Of a DNA stretch of 64,000 nt, positions 51,662 through 59,640 are shown piece by piece. The stretch's first letter is position 1. Each line of letters starts with the position of its first letter. The translations under genes were made by a program, and so were the position numbers. A model generated the notes under the pieces. It was not told the DNA's origin. It worked only from the letters and a program-made list of their open reading frames with translations, and ran no database searches. This DNA is from Brevibacterium sp. ZH18 (GTDB taxonomy: Bacteria > Actinomycetota > Actinomycetes > Actinomycetales > Brevibacteriaceae), in assembly GCF_022748595.1 (NCBI RefSeq), contig NZ_JALDSX010000007.1, positions 1 through 64,000 on the forward strand, in the 5' to 3' direction.

Positions 51662-53491
51662 ATGTCTTTCACTCCACCCGCGAACTTCACCACCAGGCCG
51701 ACCTTGGAAGGGCACTTCGGAATGGCGGCCTCCACACATTGGCTGGCCACGGCCGCCTCGCAGGCTGTCCTCGAACGCGGCGGCAACGCCTTCGACGCTG
51801 CCGTCGCCGGAGCATTCCTCCTCCATGTCGTCGAACCGCACCTCAACGGCCCGGGCGGTGACATGACCGGGGTCTTCGCCACGGCCGAAGACCCGAGCAA
51901 TCCGCAGATCATGATGGGACAGGGCCCAGCACCGGCAGCCGCGACCATCGAGCAGTACCGCAGCGAGGGCCTCGACATGGTTCCCGGTGCCGGAGCGCTC
52001 GCCGCGGCCGTGCCCGGTGCCGTCGACTCCTGGCTCAATCTCCTCGAACACCATGGAACCTGGGAGCTCGCGGACGTCCTCGACTTCGCGATCGACTACG
52101 CGGAGAACGGACATCCCGCCCTGGGCCGAGTCGTGGGCACCATCGAACGCGTCCAGGAGCTCTTCACCGAACACTGGCCGACCTCTGCGGCGCAGTGGAT
52201 GCCCGAAGGTAAGATCCCCAAGGCTGGAGATCTGATCTACAACCGCCCCTACGCCGAGGTGCTGAAGAGGCTCATCGCCGCTGGTGAGGGTGTCGACGAA
52301 ACGACGTCGAACGGCACCGACGGACGCACTGCACGGATCCGGGCTGCCCGCACAGCGTGGAAGTCCGGATTCGTCGCCGAGGCGATCGCGAAGTTCATCG
52401 CCGCCCCACATCGCCATTCCACCGGAGGGGACCATGCCGGGGTGATGACTGCCGAGGACATCGCCGGATTCGATGCCCATTTCGAAGATCCCGTCACGAT
52501 CGACTTCCGCGGATACTCCGTCGCGAAGATCGGGGCATGGGGTCAGGGGCCGGTTCTGCTACAGGCCCTGAAGATCCTCGAAGGCTTCGACGACGAACGA
52601 CTCGATCCTTCGACCGAACTCGGTGCGCACACCATCCTGGAGGCGCTCAAGCTGGCCATGGCGGATCGCGACACCTACTACGGTGATGCCGATGTCGACC
52701 TCGACTGGCTGCTCAGCGAGGACTACGCCGCCAGCCGGCGGGCACTGATCGCGGAGACGGCTTCGCTCGAATTCCGTCCGGGAGCCGACCGCACCGGGGC
52801 CGGTTCAGACTTCGTCCCGCCGCTCGTGCTCGAGGGGGCGGACAAGGATGCGATGGCCAAGGCGGGCATCGGCGAGCCGACTGTGCAGAAGAACGGTGTG
52901 AACAACGGCGACACATGCCACATCGACGTCGTTGACCGGTGGGGCAATATCATCTCTGCCACGCCCTCAGGAGGGTGGCTGCAGTCTTCGCCGATCATCC
53001 CTGAGCTCGGTTTCTGCCTGGGCACGCGTCTGCAGATGATGTGGCTCGACGAATCGGCACCTTCGGCGCTGATTCCGGGCAAGCGCCCGCGCACCACGCT
53101 GACGCCGACCCTGATCTCGAAGGACGGTCAGCCCGTGATCGCACTTGGTTCACCGGGCGGCGACCAGCAGGAGCAGTGGCAGCTGCTGCTGATTCTGCGC
53201 ATGCTCGTCGGCGGATACGCACCGCAGCAGGCCATCGACGCGCCTGCTCTGCACACCACGTCGTTGGCGGGGTCCTTCTGGCCCCGCACCTGGGTTCCGG
53301 GTGGCGCAGTCGTGGAGGACCGCCTCGGCGAGGACGTCATCAACGGGCTCATCGCTCGTGGTCACGTGGTGACGAAGGCCGGCGATTGGGAGCTGGGACG
53401 ACTGTCCTGTGTCACCCGGGATCCCGCAACCGGGCGGGTCACGGCGGGGGCAAACCCGCGTGGTGCCCAGGGATATGCGGCAGGCAGATGA
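51662..53491 (+). CDS. Gamma-glutamyltransferase
   Basis: A 609-residue Ntn-hydrolase. The N-terminal ATASQAVLERGGNAFDAAVAGAFLLHVVEPHLNGPGGDMTGV (read in parts) and the small-subunit start at the nucleophile Thr418 in NNGDTCHIDVVDRWGN are typical. The usual TTH motif here is TCH (Thr418-Cys419-His420). The motif GSPGGDQQEQW replaces GSPGGSRI, as in the YwrD-like branch. It lacks a clear signal peptide, so it may act inside the cell on imported gamma-glutamyl peptides. It lies between the permease and ATPase genes of the operon. Confidence 0.9.
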   Translation: MSFTPPANFTTRPTLEGHFGMAASTHWLATAASQAVLERGGNAFDAAVAGAFLLHVVEPHLNGPGGDMTGVFATAEDPSNPQIMMGQGPAPAAATIEQYRSEGLDMVPGAGALAAAVPGAVDSWLNLLEHHGTWELADVLDFAIDYAENGHPALGRVVGTIERVQELFTEHWPTSAAQWMPEGKIPKAGDLIYNRPYAEVLKRLIAAGEGVDETTSNGTDGRTARIRAARTAWKSGFVAEAIAKFIAAPHRHSTGGDHAGVMTAEDIAGFDAHFEDPVTIDFRGYSVAKIGAWGQGPVLLQALKILEGFDDERLDPSTELGAHTILEALKLAMADRDTYYGDADVDLDWLLSEDYAASRRALIAETASLEFRPGADRTGAGSDFVPPLVLEGADKDAMAKAGIGEPTVQKNGVNNGDTCHIDVVDRWGNIISATPSGGWLQSSPIIPELGFCLGTRLQMMWLDESAPSALIPGKRPRTTLTPTLISKDGQPVIALGSPGGDQQEQWQLLLILRMLVGGYAPQQAIDAPALHTTSLAGSFWPRTWVPGGAVVEDRLGEDVINGLIARGHVVTKAGDWELGRLSCVTRDPATGRVTAGANPRGAQGYAAGR

Positions 53492-55140
53492 TGAGCGCTT
53501 CGAATAGGGGCGACGTGACGCCATCTGAATTCGTGCTCGAGGTCTCCGCGCTTGAGGTCTCCTACGAAAGCCCCGTGCTTCACGATGTGGGCTTCATACT
53601 CGCACCAGGGGAGCGCCTGGCCCTCGTCGGGCAGTCCGGATCCGGCAAGTCGACGACTATCGGCGCGATCCTCGGGCTGCTGCCAGGAGCAGGTCGGGTC
53701 AGCTCAGGATCGGTGAAGTATCGCGGCGAGGAACTTGTCGACGCCGATCCTCAGCGTCTGCAGACTCTGCGCGGGCGCTCAATCGCGCTTGTTCCGCAGG
53801 ACCCGATGGCCAGCCTCAACCCGAGCATGCGAGTGGGCGACCAGATCGCGGATGCTCTGCGGACCTATGGGATGAAGGACTCTGCCGAAGTGACTCGAAA
53901 TGTCACTCGGCTGATGACCGAGGCTGGGATCCCCGATGCCGAGAACAGGCGTCGGTCCTATCCGCACGAATTCTCGGGCGGCATGCGGCAGAGAGTTCTC
54001 ATCGCGATCGCGCTGTCCGGGGAGCCCGACCTCATCATCGCTGACGAGCCGACCTCCGCGCTGGATGTGACGGTGCAGAAGCAGATCCTCGATCATCTGC
54101 AGGAGTTGGTCACCGAACGAGGAACCTCACTGCTCTTCGTCACCCATGACCTGGGCGTTGCAGGCGAGCGAACCGACACCATCCTCGTCATGCACGAAGG
54201 CCGTGTGGTTGAGCGGGGAACACCGGAACAGGTGCTCGGCAGTCCGCAGGACGACTACACGAAAGCCCTGGTCAAGGCTGCTCCCAGCATCGTGGTGGAG
54301 CGGGAGGCGAAACCGGCAGAGAACGCCTCGGACGAGTCCGAGGGTGAGGCCGCCTCGGCGAATGTCCTTGAGATCAAGGACCTGCACAAGGTGTACAAGC
54401 TTCGCGGGCGTGGCAGAGAAGTCCATGCCCTCAAGGGAGTCAGCTTCGCGGCCAAGCGCGGCCAGACGACCGCGGTGATCGGCGAATCAGGGTCGGGGAA
54501 GTCGACCGTTGCGAAGATCGTGCTCGGCCTGGAGAAGGCCACAAGCGGAACGGTCCTGGCAGGCGGACGCAACGTGGATGCCACCTCGCGTGCTGAACGC
54601 AGCATCCTGCGGCGATTCAGCCAGCCGGTGTTCCAGGACCCGTACTCATCGCTGAATCCGATGTGGAGTATCGAGCGGATCATCCGAGAACCGCTCGACG
54701 TGTTCAAGATCGGCACTCGATCGGAACGGGAGAAGAAGGTCGCGGAGGTGCTCGACCAGGTGGCCTTGCCCGCATCGATGCTCGAACGGCGACCTGCGGA
54801 TCTGTCGGGCGGACAGCGGCAGAGAATCGCGATCGCCCGTGCGCTCATCAGCGAACCGGAGCTCCTCATCTGCGACGAGGCGGTATCCGCCCTCGACGTG
54901 CTGGTGCAGGAGCAGATCTTGGATCTGCTCCGGGACCTGCAGGTGGGACTCGGTGTGAGCTGCCTGTTCATCACACACGATCTTGCAGTTGTCGCGAACT
55001 TGGCAGACGATGTTGTTGTGATGAAGAGCGGAGAAGTCGTCGAGGCCGGCGCAACGAAGGATGTCATCGATCATCCGGCAGCGGATTACACGCAGAAGCT
55101 CCTGGCCGCAGTGCCCGGTTCCGGTCTGCTCAATGTCTGA
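53488..55140 (+). CDS. Fused two-domain ABC ATPase (DppD-DppF type)
   Basis: About 550 residues with two complete ATPase domains. Domain 1: Walker A GQSGSGKST, signature SGGMRQRVLIAIAL, Walker B LIIADEPTSALDV. Domain 2 (from about 290): GESGSGKST, SGGQRQRIAIARAL, LLICDEAVSALDV; the second Walker B ends in EAVS, not EPTS. Fusion replaces the separate DppD and DppF ATPases. It energises the DppB/C-type permeases. ATG at 53488 overlaps the transferase stop; an ATG three bases on is also possible. The linker contains an acidic stretch near residue 270-288. Confidence 0.93.
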   Translation: MMSASNRGDVTPSEFVLEVSALEVSYESPVLHDVGFILAPGERLALVGQSGSGKSTTIGAILGLLPGAGRVSSGSVKYRGEELVDADPQRLQTLRGRSIALVPQDPMASLNPSMRVGDQIADALRTYGMKDSAEVTRNVTRLMTEAGIPDAENRRRSYPHEFSGGMRQRVLIAIALSGEPDLIIADEPTSALDVTVQKQILDHLQELVTERGTSLLFVTHDLGVAGERTDTILVMHEGRVVERGTPEQVLGSPQDDYTKALVKAAPSIVVEREAKPAENASDESEGEAASANVLEIKDLHKVYKLRGRGREVHALKGVSFAAKRGQTTAVIGESGSGKSTVAKIVLGLEKATSGTVLAGGRNVDATSRAERSILRRFSQPVFQDPYSSLNPMWSIERIIREPLDVFKIGTRSEREKKVAEVLDQVALPASMLERRPADLSGGQRQRIAIARALISEPELLICDEAVSALDVLVQEQILDLLRDLQVGLGVSCLFITHDLAVVANLADDVVVMKSGEVVEAGATKDVIDHPAADYTQKLLAAVPGSGLLNV

Positions 55141-55912
55141 TTCGGACACCACCGCGGATTCTTCTTCCGATGCCTCGGCCGAGGCTTCACCGAGTGTCGG
55201 GGGACTGTCGGGTCATGCCGGCACGTCCACGACGTCGAGCAGCGTGAGCGTCGGCGCGCAGATCCGCAACGACATCATCAAGGGCATCCATCCGCCAGGT
55301 GGCAAACTGCGCGAGGCTGCCCTGGCCAAGCAGTACGCGGTCTCGCGGATTCCGATCCGGGAGGCGCTGCGATCACTGGAGGCTGAAGGGCTCGTCGAGT
55401 CCCGGCCCTACAGCGGCAGCATGGTCGCGCCGTCACCGGTCGAGGACGCCGAAGACCTGTTCGAGATCCGCATCGTCCTCGAATCTGCGACTGCGAAACG
55501 AGCGGCGAAGCGGGCCGCTGAGCAGAGGAACAGGGAGGTGCCGGACAGTCGGTGGCGGGGCGTACGGAGAGAGATCAACACGATCCTCGACGAAGGCGAC
55601 GACGTTATCGAGCAGGAGCGGTACGAAGACCTCGCGGTGCTCAACATGCGCTTCCACTTCGCTGTCGCCGAGCTCAGCGGCAGCCTCTCCCTCGTCAGCC
55701 TCCTGCGCCAGATCTCTGGCAAGATCGAGTGGCTGTATTCGCTCAATGTGACTCGTCGTGGGCCTCAGGCGTGGCCCGAGCACCGCGACATCATCGCCGC
55801 CATCGATGCCGGGCAGCAGGCGAAAGCCGCCGAGGTGATGGCCGGCCACGTCCGCCGCAGTCGCGACTCGTACTTCGCCATGATGGCCGAGACGTCGACT
55901 CAGACCGACTGA
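55133..55912 (+). CDS. GntR/FCD-family transcriptional regulator
   Basis: About 259 residues. A 40-residue Ser/Thr-rich leader precedes the HTH (AQIRNDIIKGIHPPGGKLREAALAKQYAVSRIPIREALRSLEAEG, read in parts), and the FCD helical domain follows with the metal/ligand His residues in MRFHFAVAEL and WPEHRDI. ATG at 55133 overlaps the end of the ATPase gene by 8 bases. As the last gene of the operon it is likely an autoregulated repressor acting at TTTGTATACAAA upstream of the solute-binding gene, released by a product of peptide breakdown. Confidence 0.88.
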   Translation: MSDSDTTADSSSDASAEASPSVGGLSGHAGTSTTSSSVSVGAQIRNDIIKGIHPPGGKLREAALAKQYAVSRIPIREALRSLEAEGLVESRPYSGSMVAPSPVEDAEDLFEIRIVLESATAKRAAKRAAEQRNREVPDSRWRGVRREINTILDEGDDVIEQERYEDLAVLNMRFHFAVAELSGSLSLVSLLRQISGKIEWLYSLNVTRRGPQAWPEHRDIIAAIDAGQQAKAAEVMAGHVRRSRDSYFAMMAETSTQTD

Positions 55913-55962
55913 TCTCGTTTCGGCAGGATCCGGCGTCGTTGGCCGGGGGATCGGTCCGCCGG

Positions 55963-57075
55963 TCAGTCCAGGATGCCGGTGGTCATGAACTCGTCGAGGC
56001 GAGCCCGGTAGCCGGTGGTGTCGAGACCGGCCTCGGTGAGCCAGTCCTGCGAGTAGTACTTGTCGAGATAGCGCTCGCCGGGGTCGCAGATCAGCGACAC
56101 CAGACTACCCTTCTCGCCGGCCGCCTTCATCTGGGACACGATGCGGAAAGCGGCCCACAGGCTCGTGCCCGTCGAAGCCCCCGCGCGACGCCCGATGAGT
56201 TTCTCAAGGAGCTGGATCGATGCGATTGAGGCCGCGTCGGGTACGTGCATCATCCGGTCGATGCTGGAAGCGATGAAGCTCGCTTCGACCCGCTGCCGCC
56301 CGATGCCTTCGATCCGGGAGCCGGTGTCGGTCGCGGCTGCCGGGTCGTGGTCGCGCCAGCCTGCGAAGAACGCGGAGTTGTCGGGATCTGCCACGCAGAT
56401 GCCGGTGGCTCGTCCGGTGTAGCGGACATAGCGGGCCAAGGTCGCCGAGGTTCCGCCTGTGCCCGCCGTCGCGATGATCCAGGACGGTTCGGGGTGCTGT
56501 TCGAACGACATCTGCTCGAAGATCGACTCGGCGATGTTGTTGTTGCCTCGCCAGTCGGTGGCGCGCTCGGCGTAGGTGAACTGGTCCATGTAGTGACCGC
56601 CGGACTCCTCAGCGAGCCCTGCTGCAACCTCGTAGACCTCGTTCGCGTTGTCGACGAAATGGCATTGACCGCCGTAGAACTCGATGAGCTCGATCTTCTG
56701 CGCACTCGTGGATCGCGCCATGACGGCGATGAACGGGACACCGATGAGCTGAGCGAAATAGGCTTCGGAGACTGCTGTCGACCCGCTCGAGGCTTCCACG
56801 ACAGGGCGTCCCGGACGGATCCACCCGTTGCACAGGGCGTGAAGGAACAGTGACCTGGCCAGGCGGTGTTTGAGCGAACCGGTCGGGTGGCTCGACTCGT
56901 CCTTGAGATAGAGGTCGATGCCCCATTCTGTGGGGAGGGGAACACGCAGCAAGTGGGTGTCAGAGGACCTTTTGGCATCCGCCTGCACTGCTGTGACCGC
57001 TTCAGTCAGCCAGCGACGAGCCTGGGGATCGTAGCGGTTGATGTCCTCACCGGTCGGTGCGGTCGTGTCAGTCAT
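55963..57075 (-). CDS. Cds1-like PLP-dependent L-cysteine desulfhydrase
   Basis: A 370-residue fold-type II PLP enzyme that matches the mycobacterial Cds1 pattern strongly: [38 protein letters not shown] with PLP Lys69, [32 protein letters not shown]-type [29 protein letters not shown] and [12 protein letters not shown]. Cds1 breaks L-cysteine into pyruvate, ammonia and hydrogen sulfide. GAGGAGC lies 5 bases before the ATG at 57075. It converges with the peptide ABC operon, so it could use cysteine released from imported glutathione-like peptides. Cysteine synthase activity is an alternative. Confidence 0.88.
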   Translation of the reverse strand: MTDTTAPTGEDINRYDPQARRWLTEAVTAVQADAKRSSDTHLLRVPLPTEWGIDLYLKDESSHPTGSLKHRLARSLFLHALCNGWIRPGRPVVEASSGSTAVSEAYFAQLIGVPFIAVMARSTSAQKIELIEFYGGQCHFVDNANEVYEVAAGLAEESGGHYMDQFTYAERATDWRGNNNIAESIFEQMSFEQHPEPSWIIATAGTGGTSATLARYVRYTGRATGICVADPDNSAFFAGWRDHDPAAATDTGSRIEGIGRQRVEASFIASSIDRMMHVPDAASIASIQLLEKLIGRRAGASTGTSLWAAFRIVSQMKAAGEKGSLVSLICDPGERYLDKYYSQDWLTEAGLDTTGYRARLDEFMTTGILD

Positions 57076-57156
57076 GTCTGCTCCTCATCGAACCGATGCC
57101 TCATCTCGTCAAGATTTTCACACATTGCAGAAGTCCTCTAATTCACTTCAGATACA

Positions 57157-57195
57157 GCTCAGCGCGGCCACGAACAGTCCGTGGTCGCGCTGAGC
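57157..57195 (-). terminator. Hairpin after the ArsR/SRPBCC unit
   Basis: GCTCAGCGCGGCCACG (57157-57172) pairs with CGTGGTCGCGCTGAGC (57180-57195), giving a 16-bp stem with one G-T wobble and a 7-base loop. It lies between the end of the SRPBCC gene and the start of the desulfhydrase gene on the same strand. No T-run is present. Confidence 0.6.
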
Positions 57196-57230
57196 GCAAT
57201 CATGCCTCAATCGTGCCGGATCCGGAGCCC

Positions 57231-57280
57231 GAATCGCGCTGGAATCGCGCTGGAACCGCGCTGGAACCGCGCTGGAACCG
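57231..57280. repeat. 11-bp tandem repeat in the intergenic region
   Basis: Four complete copies and a partial one of GAAYCGCGCTG (57231-57241, 57242-57252, 57253-57263, 57264-57274) just after the SRPBCC stop. The unit is not a multiple of three, as expected outside a gene. Confidence 0.9.
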
Positions 57281-57287
57281 GAGTGCT

Positions 57288-57782
57288 TCAGCCTTCCGCG
57301 AGCAGTCTGTCGAGCTTGTCGTAGCCCTCGGTGATTCCGTGCTCCATGCCCGAGGCGACCATGCCGTCGCGGGATTCGACCGAGTCGAAGATCGACGTCG
57401 AGGTCAGACGGGTGCGTCCATCTCCAAGGTCGGTCAGGGTGAGGATCTCGAGGTTCACGGCATCCGGGAAGCCCTCGAAGGTGAAGGTCTGAACGATGCG
57501 TTCGTTGTCCCGGATCTCATGGAACGAGCCGAAGAATCCGTACTCGCCATCGTCGTCGTTCGAAACGTAGCTCCACTTCCCTCCGGTCTGCGCATCCCAC
57601 TCGCGGACCGTGTTGGTGATCGAATCTGGCCCGCACCACTTGACGAAGAGTTCGGGATCGGTGTGGGCTCGGAACACTTTGTCCGGGCTGGCTGCGAAGT
57701 CCCGGGTGATCGAGACGGTCTGGGTGCCCTCGGGTACGTCGAGCTTCACGGTGTCGTAGGTGGTGTCGTTCGTGGTGGTCAT
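57288..57782 (-). CDS. SRPBCC/AHSA1-family protein
   Basis: A 164-residue START-like protein of the AHSA1 group. The pattern SITRDFAASPDKVFRAHTDPELFVKWCGPDSI, and later WDAQTGGKWSYVSNDDDGEYGFFGSFHEI and SIFDSVESRDGMVASGMEHGITEGYDKLDRLL (read in parts) is diagnostic. Such proteins bind hydrophobic ligands or lipids. The start at 57782 has AAGGGAG upstream, and an ArsR gene ends just 2 bases before it, so both are one transcript, a very common pairing. The ligand is unknown. Confidence 0.88.
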   Translation of the reverse strand: MTTTNDTTYDTVKLDVPEGTQTVSITRDFAASPDKVFRAHTDPELFVKWCGPDSITNTVREWDAQTGGKWSYVSNDDDGEYGFFGSFHEIRDNERIVQTFTFEGFPDAVNLEILTLTDLGDGRTRLTSTSIFDSVESRDGMVASGMEHGITEGYDKLDRLLAEG

Positions 57783-57783
57783 G

Positions 57784-58260
57784 TCATGCTCCCTTGCGTG
57801 ATTTCTGTTCCGTTGTGCCGGTGGTGCCGGATTCTCGCGCCGAGGTGGCCGCGGAGTCCGCTGTGTTCGTGTCCTCGTCCGCATCCATCGTTTCCAGGAC
57901 CGCATCGAGGCGTTGGTAGCGTGCTTCTGCCTGTCGCTGGTATCTCTCGATCCATTTAGTCATCAGGTCGAACACATTGTCTTCGAGGTGGACCGGTCGT
58001 CGTTGAGCGTCCCGAGAGCGAGTGACCAGTCCGGAATCCTCGAGCACTTTGAGGTGCTTTGAGACCGCCTGGAGGCTGACGTCATAGGGCTCGGCGAGCT
58101 CGTTGACCGTCGCATCGGCGATGCTCAGTCGGGCGACCATGTCTCTGCGGGTGGGGTCCGCCAGTGCGGCGAACACCTTTGTCAGCGGGTCCGAGATCTG
58201 CCGATCCGGACCGTGTGAGTGCTGTTCCTGTGCCTCGGTCACTCGATCATCTCTCTTCAT
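57784..58260 (-). CDS. ArsR-family transcriptional regulator
   Basis: About 158 residues. The winged HTH is KVFAALADPTRRDMVARLSIADATVNELAEPYDVSLQAVSKHLKVLEDSGLVTRSRDAQRRPVHLE, read in parts; no metal-binding Cys motif (such as ELCVCDL) is seen, so it is probably not a metal sensor. The C-terminal 40 residues are low-complexity Thr/Ala-rich. It forms a unit with the SRPBCC gene. The start at 58260 directly abuts the first of two AACC/GGTT dyads, which suggests autorepression. Confidence 0.87.
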   Translation of the reverse strand: MKRDDRVTEAQEQHSHGPDRQISDPLTKVFAALADPTRRDMVARLSIADATVNELAEPYDVSLQAVSKHLKVLEDSGLVTRSRDAQRRPVHLEDNVFDLMTKWIERYQRQAEARYQRLDAVLETMDADEDTNTADSAATSARESGTTGTTEQKSRKGA

Positions 58261-58322
58261 TAACCAATAGGTTGAATACAACTCTAAACCTGTTCTGGTT
58301 ATTGTCAACCCATTGGTTGAAT
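58260..58322 (-). promoter_or_regulatory. Promoter flanked by two ArsR dyads
   Basis: Two 18-bp dyads of the form (T/C)AACC-N4-GGTTGAA: 58260-58277 and 58305-58322. Between them on the minus strand, TTGACA (plus-strand complement 58303-58308) and TAGAGT (58281-58286) are 16 bases apart, a sound promoter. Bound repressor would cover both sides. Confidence 0.65.
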
Positions 58323-58495
58323 AAGGCCGGGAAAGCTCCTGTCCAATACTTGAACAATTCCAACCTGGAGTGTGAGACGCGACTACCGTGGCACCAGCGG
58401 GCAACGAGGCCAGCTGTCAGGTTGGGTGCATGACGATTCGCGTTCATCGTGCTTCACGCGAGTGCCGCTCAGCTTGGATGAAGGAGAGGAGCCAT

Positions 58496-59347
58496 ATGGA
58501 ATTGCTGCGATTGGGCCCCATCGGCCAAGAGATCCCAGTGGTCCGCGTCGACGACGAATTCTTCGATCTGCGGCCGCTGACTGATGATATCGACGGGAAC
58601 TTCTTCGCCGAGGACGGCATCGGCGCGGTCCGTTCCGCGCTGGACAACGGCGAACTCGAGCCACTCGACGGTGCTGAAGAACTGCGCATCGGTGCGCCGG
58701 TCGCCCGACCATCTTCTGTTGTTTGCGTGGGCATGAACTATGCAGCACATGCCAGAGAAGCCGGGGCCGAACCGCCTGAGCGCCCTGTCATCTTCTTCAA
58801 AATGCCCTCGACGATCGTCGGCCCCAACGACCCGCTGGAGCTGCCGCCGTACGCGACGAAGGCCGATTGGGAGGTCGAGTTGGGACTCGTCATCGGCATG
58901 CGGGCCTTCAGAGTCGCCTCGGCGGATGATGCCTACGACCACGTGGCCGGCTATGTGCTCGGCAATGATCTGTCAGAACGCCGGCTCCAGCTCGAGGAGT
59001 CCGGTGGGCAGTGGTCGAAGGGCAAGAACCTGCCGGGATTCACGCCGTTGGGCCCGTGGATCACCCCCGCCGCCGAGGTGGACCCGGGGTCCCTGGGCAT
59101 CCGCAGTTGGGTCAACGGCGAGGTTCGCCAGGATTCGTCGACTGCCGACCTGATCTTCGACGTCGGCGAGATCATCTTCCAGCTCAGCCAGTCGATGGCC
59201 TTCGAGCCCGGCGACGTCATCCTCACCGGGACCCCGCAGGGCGATGCGCTGTCGGGGATGTATCCCTATCTGGCCGACGGTGACCTCGTTGAGACCGAGA
59301 TCGACGGCCTTGGCCGGCAGCGACAGGTTGTGACCGTCACCGACTGA
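58496..59347 (+). CDS. Fumarylacetoacetate hydrolase (FAH)-family protein
   Basis: A 283-residue FAH-family protein. The metal-binding pattern is intact: VGMNYAAHAREAG, then E...E...D in ADWEVELGLVIGMRAF and GYVLGNDLSERRLQ, with WSKGKNLPGFTPLGPWI and TGTPQGDALSG at the active site. Members hydrolyse or decarboxylate acylpyruvates, oxaloacetate or ring-opened dicarboxylates. ATG at 58496 has GGAGAGGAG upstream. It may belong to the downstream CoA-transferase cluster, 293 bp away, but that gap is long enough for its own promoter. Confidence 0.88.
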   Translation: MELLRLGPIGQEIPVVRVDDEFFDLRPLTDDIDGNFFAEDGIGAVRSALDNGELEPLDGAEELRIGAPVARPSSVVCVGMNYAAHAREAGAEPPERPVIFFKMPSTIVGPNDPLELPPYATKADWEVELGLVIGMRAFRVASADDAYDHVAGYVLGNDLSERRLQLEESGGQWSKGKNLPGFTPLGPWITPAAEVDPGSLGIRSWVNGEVRQDSSTADLIFDVGEIIFQLSQSMAFEPGDVILTGTPQGDALSGMYPYLADGDLVETEIDGLGRQRQVVTVTD

Positions 59348-59572
59348 TGCCGCTGTGACTGGCGACTCTGAGCCGCCCCTCTTCGATTACTGCGAGATGC
59401 TGAGGGAATCAGCGTTGCTGGTCGAAGCCGCCGCCCTGATGGCCCTTCGCCTGGCAGCTGCTTGTCTGATGCCGCTCTGGGCAGTGAAATGTCGCGGCTA
59501 ACCCTACGGGGCTGGCACTATTGCACACAGGCACGGCTCCGTACTGGCCGGCACAGGCAACCGAGACCGATA

Positions 59573-59636
59573 GACGAACAAGCCCAGTGACAAACAAGCT
59601 GATTGACGAACAAGCCGATTGACGAACAAGGAGCAT
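59573..59636. repeat. 16-bp tandem repeat ending in the ribosome site of the CoA-transferase
   Basis: Units starting GACGAACAAG or GACAAACAAG at 59573, 59589, 59605 and 59621 (16-bp period). The last copy reads GACGAACAAGGAGC and thus provides the AAGGAG ribosome site for the gene starting at 59641. Confidence 0.85.
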
Positions 59637-59640
59637 CGAC

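Noticed and set aside
53041-53487. 149-codon upstream extension of the ABC ATPase frame
   Set aside because: It lies inside the gamma-glutamyltransferase gene in another frame; the ATPase homology starts after 53488.
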